Notes under the pieces: generated by a model
What the model saw: only the letters and a program-made list of their open reading frames with translations
Databases searched by the model: none
Told to the model about the DNA's origin: nothing
Translations under genes and position numbers: made by a program
Shown here: positions 25,066 to 34,558 of the stretch, one piece after another
How the letters are laid out: every line of letters starts with the position of its first letter
Numbering within the stretch: the stretch's first letter is position 1
Assembly: GCF_008728635.1 (NCBI RefSeq)
Contig: NZ_CP044285.1
Coordinates: 2,356,001-2,420,000 of the forward strand
DNA length: 64,000 bases
Origin: Hymenobacter baengnokdamensis
Lineage (GTDB): Bacteria > Bacteroidota > Bacteroidia > Cytophagales > Hymenobacteraceae
Direction of reading: 5' to 3'

Positions 25066-25580
25066 AGTTTTTCCTCTTGCAAGGGTAAAGATAGTTTCTT
25101 AACGGTGACGCTCACCAAGTTGTTCATTCTGGTTTCAGCTTCGATGCGATTGATGCTGCGCTGCTGATAACTATGCAGAATCTTTCGGCGTCCGCTTTCA
25201 AAAGCTGCCTTGAATGCGTCAAAATTCCAACCGACAGCAGGACGTGATAGTCTGTAAACACGTCGCCCAGCTACGGCTCGTATCTCCCACAAATTGACAT
25301 AGCAGGCAAATGCAATGTCAGCAAAGCTGAAAAAGCCGTTGCCTGGGTGGTTGTGAGTCAGGACAGCATCTCGCATTCCTCGCATATCATCGGTATAGAA
25401 ACGTAGCGACCCTACGTCACCTACCCGGGCAGTCAATAAATTACCAGCTTGGTCAAATGCAAACCCAACTTCGACTGGCGCACCAGCTATTTGACGCTCC
25501 ACGCTACGTAGCAGCTCTGACAAATTAAGCGAAGTATCTAATACTACACTTTCTATGTCAAATGGTAGAGATTTATTCAT
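25062..25580 (-). CDS. JAB/MPN-domain (RadC-like) putative metalloprotease
   Basis: A 172-residue protein with a JAMM-type zinc site: HNHP at 76-79, then Ser85 and Asp88 (HNHPGNGFFSFAD), and a candidate Glu37 in PVEVGF. This is one residue shorter between P and S than RadC. RadC and other JAB proteins are often found with mobile elements or defence genes. It is the first gene of a two-gene operon with the small coiled-coil protein. Function is unknown; deubiquitinase-like or peptidase activity is only a family inference. Confidence 0.7.
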   Translation of the reverse strand: MNKSLPFDIESVVLDTSLNLSELLRSVERQIAGAPVEVGFAFDQAGNLLTARVGDVGSLRFYTDDMRGMRDAVLTHNHPGNGFFSFADIAFACYVNLWEIRAVAGRRVYRLSRPAVGWNFDAFKAAFESGRRKILHSYQQRSINRIEAETRMNNLVSVTVKKLSLPLQEEKL

Positions 25581-25822
25581 GAATGCCGCTTAAAACACCT
25601 CGCAAGATAGCAGTGCTTAGCAGCGAATTGTTGAAGCCGGAACTGGAATACAGGTTATAAAAAGCCGCCTCAAGGCCCATAGCTGCTTCTCAGTCATCCG
25701 TTACCTCCGCGAAGCTCCTGCCGCTACTCAACGTGCTTCCCTTCGGCTTTCTCCAACAGTGCGCGCACCATGCGCCGGTTCGGAATGGCGCCGGCCGCGC
25801 GCCGCTATTGCCCCCGGCAGGG

Positions 25823-26533
25823 CTAATGGTTTATCGGCGCCTCAATCAGGATAAACCGCGTGCCGGCCGCGCAGCCGATACTTACGCTATCGGTGTCCCA
25901 GATGCCCAGGCTTTCGCGCTCGGCCACCGGCTGCCCGGCCACTGTCACGGCGCCACTGATGACGAACAGAAACAGCAGCTTATTCAGAGGTTTGAAGCTA
26001 TACTCCACCGTTTGGGCCTCGGTATAATAGCCGAGTGAGAGCTTGGCGTTCTGGTTTATCCAGCAGTGGGCCTGGCCTTCCTCGTTGCTGACGATGGTGG
26101 TGAGCTGGTTTTCGCGCTGGGCTTCCGGAAACTGGCGGCGCTGGTAGCGCGGCCCGATATTCTGGAGCTTGGGCTCAATCCAGATTTGCAGAAAATTGAC
26201 CGGCGACTCGCCCACGTTGTGTTCCTCGTGGCGCAGGCCGCTGCCCGCGCTCATGATTTGCACCCAGTCCTGGTGCACGATTTCGGTGTAGCCCAGCGTG
26301 TCCTTGTGGTTCATGCTGCCGGCCAGCATCACCGAGATAATCTCCATGTTGGCGTGGCCGTGGATGCCGAAGCCGCCGCCCGGCTGCACAAAATCGTCGT
26401 TGAACACGCGCAGCAGCCCGAAGCCGCTGCGCTCGGGGTCGGCATACGGGCCGAAGCTGAGCGAGAAATTGCTTTGCAGCCAGCCAATGTCTTTGAGGCC
26501 GCGCTCGGCGGCGCGGGTGAGGCGGATTTTCAT
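25823..26533 (-). CDS. Pirin-family protein 1
   Basis: A 236-residue bicupin of the pirin family, iron-dependent proteins that include quercetinases. The N-terminal cupin has metal ligands in GIHGHANMEI and MSAGSGLRHEE. The start is ATG 26533; upstream codons in the open frame come from an inverted repeat. A second, diverged pirin gene lies immediately upstream on the same strand, separated by that repeat. Confidence 0.92.
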   Translation of the reverse strand: MKIRLTRAAERGLKDIGWLQSNFSLSFGPYADPERSGFGLLRVFNDDFVQPGGGFGIHGHANMEIISVMLAGSMNHKDTLGYTEIVHQDWVQIMSAGSGLRHEEHNVGESPVNFLQIWIEPKLQNIGPRYQRRQFPEAQRENQLTTIVSNEEGQAHCWINQNAKLSLGYYTEAQTVEYSFKPLNKLLFLFVISGAVTVAGQPVAERESLGIWDTDSVSIGCAAGTRFILIEAPINH

Positions 26534-26546
26534 GCGGGAAAGGTAA

Positions 26547-26620
26547 GTAGCGTGGACGCTGCGAGTCCGCGCGGTGTGGGATTGAAACGCTCCTGCGCGC
26601 AGACCCGCAGCGGCCATACG
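26547..26620. repeat. Inverted repeat of the gcgtggact family (copy 2, right arm decayed)
   Basis: The left arm 26547-26573 is a near-perfect match to copy 1. The right arm 26596-26620 matches with several changes. It lies between the two pirin genes. Confidence 0.65.
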
Positions 26621-26624
26621 CTGT

Positions 26625-27341
26625 TTAAAATTCCATCGGCACTTCCATCAGCAACAGCTCGGCGTTGCTATCGGCCTTAATATCGAGTTTTTCCACTTCC
26701 CACACGCCCAAGCCATCGCGGCGGTGCAGCGGCTGGCCGTTGATAGTTACGTCGCCGGCCAGCACAAAGGCGTATACCCCGTTGCCCGGCTTTTTGAGCT
26801 GATAGTCAGTAGCAAAGCCCTGGTCGAGGTTGCCGAGGTGGAACCAGGCATCCTGATGAATCCACACGTCGCCCTCGCTAGGTTTGGGCGAAACCACCTG
26901 CAATAGCTTGTTGTGGCGCTCGGCGGGCGGAAAGCTCTGCTGTGCGTAGCGCGGGGTTACGCCGCGTTTATTGGGGAATACCCAGATTTGCAGAAACTTA
27001 ACCGCCTCCGAAGAGCTGTGGTTCTTCTCGCTGTGGGCCACGCCGGTGCCGGCGCTCATCACCTGCACGTCGTGCTGGCGAATCACGGCCTTGTTGCCCA
27101 GCGAATCCTGGTGCTCCAGGTCGCCGGCGAGCGGGATGCTGATGATTTCCATGTTGTCGTGCGGATGGCGGCCGAAGCCCATGCCGCCGGCCACGGTATC
27201 GTCGTTCAGCACGCGCAGCGCCCCGAAGTGCATCCGACTGGGGTTCTGGTAGCTGGCGAAGCTAAAGGTGTGGTAAGAATCGAGCCAGCCGTGGTTGGCG
27301 TGGCCCCGGCTGCCAGCCGGGTGTAAAACGGATTGTGCCAT
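26625..27341 (-). CDS. Pirin-family protein 2
   Basis: A 238-residue pirin with the complete N-terminal cupin: GFGRHPHDNMEI, then MSAGTGVAHSE with the fourth ligand. The N-terminus HPAGSRGHANHGWLDSYHTF is a signature of the subgroup with quercetinase activity (YhhW-like). Start ATG 27341 is chosen because the family begins just there; the 12 upstream codons are not conserved. Confidence 0.92.
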   Translation of the reverse strand: MAQSVLHPAGSRGHANHGWLDSYHTFSFASYQNPSRMHFGALRVLNDDTVAGGMGFGRHPHDNMEIISIPLAGDLEHQDSLGNKAVIRQHDVQVMSAGTGVAHSEKNHSSSEAVKFLQIWVFPNKRGVTPRYAQQSFPPAERHNKLLQVVSPKPSEGDVWIHQDAWFHLGNLDQGFATDYQLKKPGNGVYAFVLAGDVTINGQPLHRRDGLGVWEVEKLDIKADSNAELLLMEVPMEF

Positions 27342-27483
27342 TAGATGCAGGTTTAGCAGGTGTCGGAATAAAGACAATTAATGTAGGTACATTGTTCTGA
27401 AAAAAAGAAAATAATTATGCTGCTGAGCCCGTGTGTCAGCGCGAAGACTGCTGAAGCAGTTTAAAATCCGGGAAACGGGCCGG

Positions 27484-28167
27484 CTACTGTGCAAGCCCGG
27501 CCGGAAACTCGAAATGCGCGAGGGGTAGATTACCTGCGCTTAGGGTTGCCACCGCGCCCAGGTGCGCCGTGCCCGCCGCAAAGCTGTGCAGCGTAGCCCC
27601 GGCCGGAGCAGTGAGTGCGACCGAGTTGTCGGCGCCGAGCTTCAAAACAGAAAATTCACAAAACTGCATACTCAGCCCCATGCCCAGGGCTTTGGCGTAG
27701 GCTTCCTTACGCGTCCAGATAGTGAAAAACAGCGACCAGTAGGCAGCGGGTGCCGCAGCCAGCAGCGCCGCCTGCTCGGCGGGCGCAAACAGCTGCTGGA
27801 TAAGCGCTTGGGCATCGTCCAGGGGCTGTTGCGCCTCCACATCGGCCCCAACGGCGCCGGTATCGGACACGGCCAGCAGTGCCCGGCCCGGCCGGTAAGA
27901 AAGGTTAAAATGCAGGCCGGAGCCCGGCAGAGCAGGCTTGCCGGTAGCGTCGGGCACCACGCGCACCGCGCTGGCTGGCTGCTGCAGATATTGCCCAAGC
28001 ACCGCGCGCAGGAAGCCATGCGCCCGGCCGTACGTCTGGCGCAGCGCGGGCGTGCGCAGGCAGGCCTGCCGCGCCTTTTCAGCCGAGCCAAGCGTGGCCT
28101 CGGCGCTAGGCCACGCGCAGTGCTCCTGGCTAAGGTCGGCTTGCCAAACGTGGAGGAAAAACGGCAT
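27484..28167 (-). CDS. 4'-phosphopantetheinyl transferase (Sfp-type)
   Basis: A 227-residue Sfp/AcpT-type enzyme that loads the phosphopantetheine arm from CoA onto a carrier-protein serine. Magnesium ligands Asp109 and Glu111 (GADVEA) and the W151-xx-KEA motif (WTRKEAYAKALG) are present. It starts 33 bp after the peptide-synthetase gene on the same strand and so very probably activates that enzyme's carrier domain (Ser745). Confidence 0.92.
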   Translation of the reverse strand: MPFFLHVWQADLSQEHCAWPSAEATLGSAEKARQACLRTPALRQTYGRAHGFLRAVLGQYLQQPASAVRVVPDATGKPALPGSGLHFNLSYRPGRALLAVSDTGAVGADVEAQQPLDDAQALIQQLFAPAEQAALLAAAPAAYWSLFFTIWTRKEAYAKALGMGLSMQFCEFSVLKLGADNSVALTAPAGATLHSFAAGTAHLGAVATLSAGNLPLAHFEFPAGLAQ

Positions 28168-28200
28168 GGGGCAGAGTTGGCCGGCGCTGTAAAACCGACG

Positions 28201-31200
28201 CTAGTGGCCGGCCGTGCCGGAGATAAAGGCGCTCGGGATGCCCTGCCAGCGGGTATTGGCGGGCAGCTGCTCACCTTTCATCAGCAGCGACAGGCTTTTG
28301 AGGGTGGCGCCGGGGCCGATAACCGAATCGTAGAGCACCACGGAGGAGGTGCCCACCGTGGCGTAGCGGCCAATGCGCAGGTTCGACATCTTCATCACAC
28401 GGTCTTCAAAGAGGTGCGTTTGAATAGTTGAGCCGTTGTTGAGCACGGCGTGGTCGGCCACCCAGGCGAGGTCAAACTCCGTAATTTCGGTGGTATCCAT
28501 GTAAACCGAGCGGCCGAAGTGACTACCCATGAGCTGGAAAAACCAGGTGGCAAACGGCGTGCCCAGCAGCGGCGCCTCCCAGAAAGGATACACGTAGCTT
28601 TCGCACAAGGAGTTAACTAGCTCGTTGCGCCACACAAACGACGACCACAGCGGCTTTTCCGAGGGGCGGTAGCGGCCGATGAGTAGCCACTTAAGCAAGG
28701 CAGTGAGGATGGAGAAGCCGAAAATCAGCCCCACAAAAGCGGCCGTGCCTACCCCCACGCTGCTCCAGAAGGGATAATGCTGCAAGTGCCAGTGGCAATA
28801 GTGGTAGAGCACGGCAAAAGTCACGAACGTAAACGTGATGGGCAGCACGATTTTAAACAGCTCGATAAGGCTGCGCGCCCACACCAGGCGGGCCGGCGGC
28901 GCAAACGTCAGCTCGGGGGCAAAAGATTGGGATACCGGCCGGTTGGGCAGCAAAAAGGCCGGGGAGCCAACCCACGACGTATTATCGGGCGGCGTAGTAG
29001 TGGGCGCTGAGGATAGCGCCCCAATCAGGTTGTTGGTGCCCAGCACGGTGCCGCCGGCCAGCACCGCGCCGTTGCCAACGAAGGTGCGCGGCCCCACCAC
29101 GGTGGGCAGAATCGATACCAGCCCGTGCTGCACGCGCGGCGCGCCCACGCTCACCGAGTCGGCCAGAAAAGAGCCGGGGCCAACGGTCAGGTGCTCGGCC
29201 GAAATATGGTTAAGGGTCGATACTTCGGCGCGGTGGCCGATGTTGGCCCCCAGCATTCGCAGCCAGTAGGGGGTATAAATAGTAGCGTAGAGCGAGCGCA
29301 GCAGCGTCAGGCTTTGGGCGAGCACGGCATCGGCCACCCAGTGGCGCACGTAGGCCAGGCTGTAAAGCGGTATGGTGCCGTTGGCCTGCCGGCCGGCCAC
29401 GAGGCGCTTGGTGCCGGCCAGCGTACCCATCAGCAGCAGCACGTAAAGGGCCGAGAGGGGGAATAGGGTTAGCAGCGACGATACAGGGGTGAATCGTTCG
29501 ATACTTTCATACAGCAGGCCCAGAATGGGCAGCGAAGCCACCGTGGGTACCAGCAGCATGAGCGCGATAGCCGCCAGCTGAGCCAGCAGGTAGCCGGCGC
29601 CGGGTGCGGCCGGCCGGATGGGAGCCGGGCCAACGGCCCGCACGCGCTGGGCCGGTGAGCCCAGCCAGCCCTCGCCACCCGGTACCTGCCGGCCGGCCGG
29701 CAGCACCGACAAGTCATCAAGCTCGGAGCCGTCGCCGAGGCTGGTATTGCCTTCCATAATAGCCCGCAGGCCCACGTAGCCATCGCGGCCAACGTGCGTA
29801 GGGCCGATAATGAGGCGGTCGCGCTCCACGCGGTAGCCCAGCAGGCAGGCTTCACGGGCAATGCTGGCCCCGTCGCCGAGCGTGAGCAGGTCGAAGCACA
29901 TCAGACGATTGGAGCCTAAATATACCCCTTTTCCAATATTTGCGCCCAGCAGGCGGTAGAATAACGCCAGAAACGGCGTGGCCGACAGCAGCTGGGTGGG
30001 GGCGGCTTCCACCAGCTTTTTTACTGCCCAGAAACGGTAGTAGTAAAAGCCCCACAATGGATACTCGCCGGCCCGGAACCGGCCGATAAGCAGCCATTTG
30101 AAAGCCACTACCAGCAGGCAGGCCAGGGGCACGTACAGCAGGACCATTGCCATGCCAAGCAGGGTAATCGCCGTCCACGACCACTGCGTGAGCCAGGGCC
30201 GGAAGTGCAGCGATAAGTTGAGAGTAAGCACCGGCACAGCATAGAAGGCGGCAATCGAGAGCAGCTGCAGGATGGCCGTGAGCAGGCGCACCGGGGTGCT
30301 GGTGCGAAGCAGCGGGGCCGCTGCCGGCTCCGGAATAGCCCCGGCCGAAGCAGCTTCGGTAGCCGCAACCGAGGCGGCCAGCGCCTCAATGGTACGGCGG
30401 GTATACATCTCCTTTACCGACAGGCCCTGAAAATCGGGCTGTTGGCGCAGCTCCGAAATAATGAGTGAGGCCAGCAGCGAGTTGCCCCCGATATCGAAGA
30501 AGTCGTCGGTCACCGACAGGTCGGCGGTGTCGAAGCGCTTTTGCCAGGCGGCGTAGATGGCAGCTTCGCGGGGGTCGCGGGGCAGCGTCAGCTCGCGGGT
30601 GGGCGCCTGGTCGCCACTTACGGGGTAGGGCAGGGCCTTGCGGTCGACCTTGCCGCTGGTGAGCAGCGGAAACGAAACCAGCGGCACCAGCGCGGCGGGC
30701 AGCATATACGGGGCCAGGCGCTCGCGCAGGAAGGCGCGCACGGCCTTCTCATCGAGCAGCTGGTTGGGTTCGAGAATAAGGTAGGCGATGAGCTTCTTCA
30801 CGCCATCAGTACCCTCCTTAAGGGCCACGGCGGCGTTGCGAATACCCGGCCATTGCAAAAGCAGGCTCTCGATTTCGGCCAGCTCGACCCGGAAGCCCCG
30901 GATTTTTACCTGGGTGTCGATGCGGCCCAGGAAGTCGATGTTGCCATCGGCTTCGAAGCGGGCGAGGTCGCCGGTGCGGTACAGCCGGCCCACAAAGCCA
31001 TTTTGCAGCTCGCTGACGGTGTTAAACTTAGCGGCGCTCAGCTCGGGGCGGTTGAGGTAGCCCGCCGCCAGGGCCGGCCCGCCCACGCACAGCTCGCCGG
31101 CGGCGCCCAGCGGCACAAGCTGGCCCAGCTGGTCGAGCAGCAGCGTTTCGTAGCCCGCCAGCGGCCGCCCGATGGTGAGGCGCTGGCCGGGTACGAAGTC

Positions 31201-32712
31201 GGCCGCCGTGGCAACTACCGTGGCCTCAGTGGGGCCGTAGGTATTCACTACCCGGCATTGGCGGCTGGCCCACTTGGTCAGCAGCTCGGGCGGGCACACC
31301 TCGCCCCCCAGAATAAGCAGCCGCAGCGTCGGGATGCTGGCCGGCAGCAGCGACAGCAGCGTGGGCACGGTAGAAAAGACCGTCACTTGCTGCTCCACCA
31401 GAAAGTCGGGCAGCGCGTCGGGGGCTTTCATGGTTTCTTCGGGCACGGGCACCAGCGTGCCGCCCGCGCCCCAGGCCAGCCATAGCTCTTCGAGCGAGGC
31501 ATCGAAGGCTACCGAAAACCCCTGCACCACGCGGTCTTGCGGCGTGGGATGAAACAGCAGCTGCTCGGCCCGCACCAGGTGGCAGATGCTGTGGTGCGGA
31601 ATGAGCACGCCCTTGGGCAGGCCGGTAGTGCCCGAGGTATAGATGACATAGGCGATAGATTCGGGGCCCAGGGGCACTGGCTCCAGCCCGCCAGCCTCGG
31701 CGGGGGCCGGTAAGCTGAGGTCGATAGCCCGGCCGGGCCAGGTTTCGAAGCCCTCGGGCAGTGGCCGGTTGGTGAGCAGCACGCGCGCCCCGCAGTCGGC
31801 CAGAATAAACGTAATGCGGTCGGCCGGGAAAGAAAGGTCGAGCGGCACGTAGGCCGCGCCGGCTTTCAGCACGGCCAGCATACCCACGTACAGCTCAATG
31901 GATTTGGCCATGAGCACGCCCACAAAGTCGCCGGCCCGCACGCCCTGGCGCTGCAGGCGCGCGGCCAGCTGGTCGGCCTCGTGGTTGAGCTGCTGGTAAG
32001 TGCGGGTGTCGCCGAGCCAGCTCAGCGCTACCTGGTTGGGATAGAGATGCGCGGTTTCCTCAAACAGCTGGTGTAGCTGCTGAGGGCCACCTTCGGGTAC
32101 GTGCTGCGGCACCATCATAAACTGGCGCAGCAGCGTGGTTTCTTCATCGGCCAGAAAGAATACGTAGCCCACCGTCGTTTGCCGGTTGCGGCTAAGCTGC
32201 TCAAATACCCGCTGCACATGCGTGGGCAGGTAGGCGGCTCCCCAGGGGCCGGGCAGCCCGCCGGTGCAGGCAAAGCTGACGGCCACGGTATGGTCGGGGG
32301 CAAAATCCAGGGTTACGCACCACTCGTGGTCGGGGTGTTGCGCTTCGGGCGCCGGGAAGGAAATGCGGCAGCGCGTGATGGCCGCCCCCAGCTGCTCGGC
32401 CACGCCGGCCAGGGCCATTGCCAGCCGGCTGGCAGCTTCCACTTCCAGCTCGGCCAGCGTAAGCGCATCGCTGAGGTTGAGCAGCACGGCAGCCGGCGGA
32501 AAGGCCGTAGTGGCATTCTCAACCCGCAAAATGGCTTGCAGCTGCACGGCGCTGCGCTCGGCGGGCTGCCGGTAATACACCACCGCAAAGGCGGCCAGGT
32601 AACCGGCAATCAGGGTTTCCTTTTGCTGAAAAGCCAGCTCAAAGTCGGCGGGCTTGGCTAATGACTCGGGCTCCGTAGGCGGAGCAAAAGGCAGGTCGGT
32701 GGTCGTACTCAT
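28201..32712 (-). CDS. Pls/PosA-family single-module peptide synthetase with membrane C-terminus
   Basis: A 1503-residue multidomain enzyme. After about 230 unrecognised N-terminal residues come an adenylation domain (motifs YTSGTTGLPKG near 355, NTYGPTEAT, YRTGDLARF, GKVDRKALP), a carrier domain (FFDIGGNSLL, Ser about 745), and a long C-terminal half with several groups of membrane helices alternating with left-handed beta-helix (hexapeptide) acyltransferase-like segments. This is the organisation of epsilon-poly-lysine synthetase and its relatives, which polymerise one amino acid without a normal condensation or thioesterase domain. The monomer cannot be read here. Start MSTTTDLPFAPP at 32712 is preferred over the open frame to 32820. 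A dedicated phosphopantetheinyl transferase follows. Confidence 0.88.
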   Translation of the reverse strand: MSTTTDLPFAPPTEPESLAKPADFELAFQQKETLIAGYLAAFAVVYYRQPAERSAVQLQAILRVENATTAFPPAAVLLNLSDALTLAELEVEAASRLAMALAGVAEQLGAAITRCRISFPAPEAQHPDHEWCVTLDFAPDHTVAVSFACTGGLPGPWGAAYLPTHVQRVFEQLSRNRQTTVGYVFFLADEETTLLRQFMMVPQHVPEGGPQQLHQLFEETAHLYPNQVALSWLGDTRTYQQLNHEADQLAARLQRQGVRAGDFVGVLMAKSIELYVGMLAVLKAGAAYVPLDLSFPADRITFILADCGARVLLTNRPLPEGFETWPGRAIDLSLPAPAEAGGLEPVPLGPESIAYVIYTSGTTGLPKGVLIPHHSICHLVRAEQLLFHPTPQDRVVQGFSVAFDASLEELWLAWGAGGTLVPVPEETMKAPDALPDFLVEQQVTVFSTVPTLLSLLPASIPTLRLLILGGEVCPPELLTKWASRQCRVVNTYGPTEATVVATAADFVPGQRLTIGRPLAGYETLLLDQLGQLVPLGAAGELCVGGPALAAGYLNRPELSAAKFNTVSELQNGFVGRLYRTGDLARFEADGNIDFLGRIDTQVKIRGFRVELAEIESLLLQWPGIRNAAVALKEGTDGVKKLIAYLILEPNQLLDEKAVRAFLRERLAPYMLPAALVPLVSFPLLTSGKVDRKALPYPVSGDQAPTRELTLPRDPREAAIYAAWQKRFDTADLSVTDDFFDIGGNSLLASLIISELRQQPDFQGLSVKEMYTRRTIEALAASVAATEAASAGAIPEPAAAPLLRTSTPVRLLTAILQLLSIAAFYAVPVLTLNLSLHFRPWLTQWSWTAITLLGMAMVLLYVPLACLLVVAFKWLLIGRFRAGEYPLWGFYYYRFWAVKKLVEAAPTQLLSATPFLALFYRLLGANIGKGVYLGSNRLMCFDLLTLGDGASIAREACLLGYRVERDRLIIGPTHVGRDGYVGLRAIMEGNTSLGDGSELDDLSVLPAGRQVPGGEGWLGSPAQRVRAVGPAPIRPAAPGAGYLLAQLAAIALMLLVPTVASLPILGLLYESIERFTPVSSLLTLFPLSALYVLLLMGTLAGTKRLVAGRQANGTIPLYSLAYVRHWVADAVLAQSLTLLRSLYATIYTPYWLRMLGANIGHRAEVSTLNHISAEHLTVGPGSFLADSVSVGAPRVQHGLVSILPTVVGPRTFVGNGAVLAGGTVLGTNNLIGALSSAPTTTPPDNTSWVGSPAFLLPNRPVSQSFAPELTFAPPARLVWARSLIELFKIVLPITFTFVTFAVLYHYCHWHLQHYPFWSSVGVGTAAFVGLIFGFSILTALLKWLLIGRYRPSEKPLWSSFVWRNELVNSLCESYVYPFWEAPLLGTPFATWFFQLMGSHFGRSVYMDTTEITEFDLAWVADHAVLNNGSTIQTHLFEDRVMKMSNLRIGRYATVGTSSVVLYDSVIGPGATLKSLSLLMKGEQLPANTRWQGIPSAFISGTAGH

Positions 32713-32957
32713 CGGGGCGGGGCCGCTGCTGGCAGGCCAGCAGCAAAGGAGAACAGAAGGGAGAGCAGCAAACAAATAACAGGTGGCATGCGTGCAAAGA
32801 TGCCACCCGGTAGCGGTCAATACTTAATCAGCATTGGTAGTGCTGAGCCAGGTATAAGGGCCCGGTCAATAAAAATACGGCTAAGCGGCAGGCTACCGGC
32901 AATACAAGCGGCCTTCTGCAAAGCCTACGCCAAACCGCCACGCCCGGATACAAAAAA

Positions 32958-32991
32958 GCCGGCGGGTGCTCTTTGAGAAGCACCCGCCGGC
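32958..32991 (-). terminator. Intrinsic terminator after the T9SS-exported protein gene
   Basis: GCCGGCGGGTGCT pairs with AGCACCCGCCGGC (13 bp, 8-base loop). On the minus strand the stem is followed by a run of six T, so it ends the glucan-utilisation transcript before the synthetase gene. The rest of the 333-bp gap (32713-33045) should hold the synthetase promoter; only a weak CATCTTTG box (32795-32802, minus) was seen. Confidence 0.85.
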
Positions 32992-33045
32992 CTGAATTTT
33001 AACCGGCTGGAGTAGGTAGGGCTAAACGTAGCAGCCCTGCTTACG

Positions 33046-34476
33046 TTATTCTACGCTCAGCGACTGGGTGAGGGCTACGCCATCTACCACCAGGCGGCAG
33101 GTGTAGAAGCCGGGCGCCAGGCTGGTGGTACGCAGGTCGGCGGTATAATCGCCGGCCGGCCGGGTCTGGTTCTCAACTACCGAAGCCACGCGGCGGCCCA
33201 TCGCATCGTACACAGCCAGGCTAACCACGGCTGATTTTTGTAGGCTGTAGCCCAGGTGCGTGAGGCCGGCAGCCGGGTTGGGGTAAGCCGGGGCCAGGGC
33301 CGCTGCACTCGTCTGGCTGGCGCGGGTAGCGGTGACCACGTAGTTGGTCAGGTGCGGGCCGGTCCAGTCATCGATATAAAATTTGCCGGGCTTCAGGGTA
33401 TTGGGCGCAATAAGCAGTACAATCTCGTTCAGGCCTGTGGGTGGAACGCTGGTATCGGGGCGGTTCGAGTTGCTGAATACCAGTGTTTCCCAGCCACCGC
33501 CCTTGGCCGTGGCCGTGTATTCTGAGTGCCGGCCGGCCGGGTAAGCTGCCCGCGACTTGGCAGAATCCTGCAACGTAATCTGGAACACGGTGCCCGCGGC
33601 CGCCCCGTACACCTTCATGGTCATTTGCTTAGCGTTGCTCAGGAAGGGCGTTACATCGGCCAGGGGTGCGCCTTTGGGAGCCAGAAACAGTACATCATAC
33701 TGCTGGTTCGAGCGCGTGTAGCGCATCACATGAGCGCTCGAGTTAGCGGTGCTGGAGGCCGGGTTCAGCGTGTCGAGCTTAAAGCCGCCCGAGGTAATAC
33801 GGCTGCCCTTGTACGTCACGGCACGGGTGCCCTCGTAGTTATCGTAGAGCTGGTCGGTTACGACGGGTGGAGTAGTGGTGCTGGTAAAAAACTCCGGCCC
33901 CATGATGTCGTCAATGTAATAGGTATTGGCATTGTTGGTGCCCAGGTCGATAAGCATAGCAAGCTGGTCGATGTCAGCGGCAGTTACGGAGCCATCGCTT
34001 TGGGCAGCCGAATACGCAAAAGTCAGCGTTTCCCAAGTATTGGCCGCAGCTGCAGTGGTTGCATTGAAGGTGCCGGAGAAATTGCCCTGTGGGTAAACAT
34101 AGGGAGCAGCCGTGGCCTTAGCCTTGTTTTGCAATACTAACTGCACCTTTACGCCGGGTCCCGGGCTCCGAAATTTCATTGAAAGCTTTTTAGTGCCGCT
34201 GACGTAGGGAGATACATCAGCAAATTTGCCGGTTTTCGGGACTATCGTGATAGTAGCATATTGCTGCGAGCCGTCCCGCACGAAGCTGCCGACGGTGCTG
34301 CTGGTGTTGGGAGCCATGCTGCCAGGGTTCGCTACCGCCGTTAGCGTACCCTGCACGGCCGGGTAATTCACGAGTCGCACATCTTCGAAGTTATCGAGTA
34401 ACGTTTGGGCCGAAGCAGCGCGGCTGCCTAGCGTGAACAGGCCGGCAGTCAGTAAAAGCGTAGTAAAAGTTTTCAT
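33046..34476 (-). CDS. T9SS-exported protein with two carbohydrate-binding-like domains
   Basis: A 476-residue secreted protein. It has a signal peptide (TLLLTAGLFTLGSRAASA), two related beta-sandwich domains of about 170 residues each that start LLDNFEDVR and LYDNYEGTR and end YYIDDIMGP and FYIDDWTGP, and a C-terminal type IX secretion sorting domain (PAYPNPAAG ... GFYTCRLVVDG ... SLSVE). It is the last gene of the susC-susD-GH16 locus, so a surface glycan-binding role for beta-glucan is the best inference. The domain duplication is direct evidence; the ligand is not. Confidence 0.8.
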   Translation of the reverse strand: MKTFTTLLLTAGLFTLGSRAASAQTLLDNFEDVRLVNYPAVQGTLTAVANPGSMAPNTSSTVGSFVRDGSQQYATITIVPKTGKFADVSPYVSGTKKLSMKFRSPGPGVKVQLVLQNKAKATAAPYVYPQGNFSGTFNATTAAAANTWETLTFAYSAAQSDGSVTAADIDQLAMLIDLGTNNANTYYIDDIMGPEFFTSTTTPPVVTDQLYDNYEGTRAVTYKGSRITSGGFKLDTLNPASSTANSSAHVMRYTRSNQQYDVLFLAPKGAPLADVTPFLSNAKQMTMKVYGAAAGTVFQITLQDSAKSRAAYPAGRHSEYTATAKGGGWETLVFSNSNRPDTSVPPTGLNEIVLLIAPNTLKPGKFYIDDWTGPHLTNYVVTATRASQTSAAALAPAYPNPAAGLTHLGYSLQKSAVVSLAVYDAMGRRVASVVENQTRPAGDYTADLRTTSLAPGFYTCRLVVDGVALTQSLSVE

Positions 34477-34515
34477 GAAAAAAAAGTTGGTGGGAAAATG
34501 GGAAAGTCACAACTC

Positions 34516-34549
34516 AACCCGGCCAGCCTGCACGCAGGATGGCCGGGTT
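34516..34549 (-). terminator. Hairpin between the GH16 and T9SS genes
   Basis: AACCCGGCCA and TGGCCGGGTT form the stem with an inner CCTGC/GCAGG part. No T-run follows on the minus strand, so it may attenuate or stabilise the mRNA rather than fully terminate. Confidence 0.5.
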
Positions 34550-34558
34550 GGTAAAAAA

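Noticed and set aside
25724..25800. Minus-strand peptide AIPNRRMVRALLEKAEGKH before a stop.
   Set aside because: It looks protein-like but is about 25 codons long with no start region; at most a remnant of a lost gene in the 242-bp gap 25581-25822.
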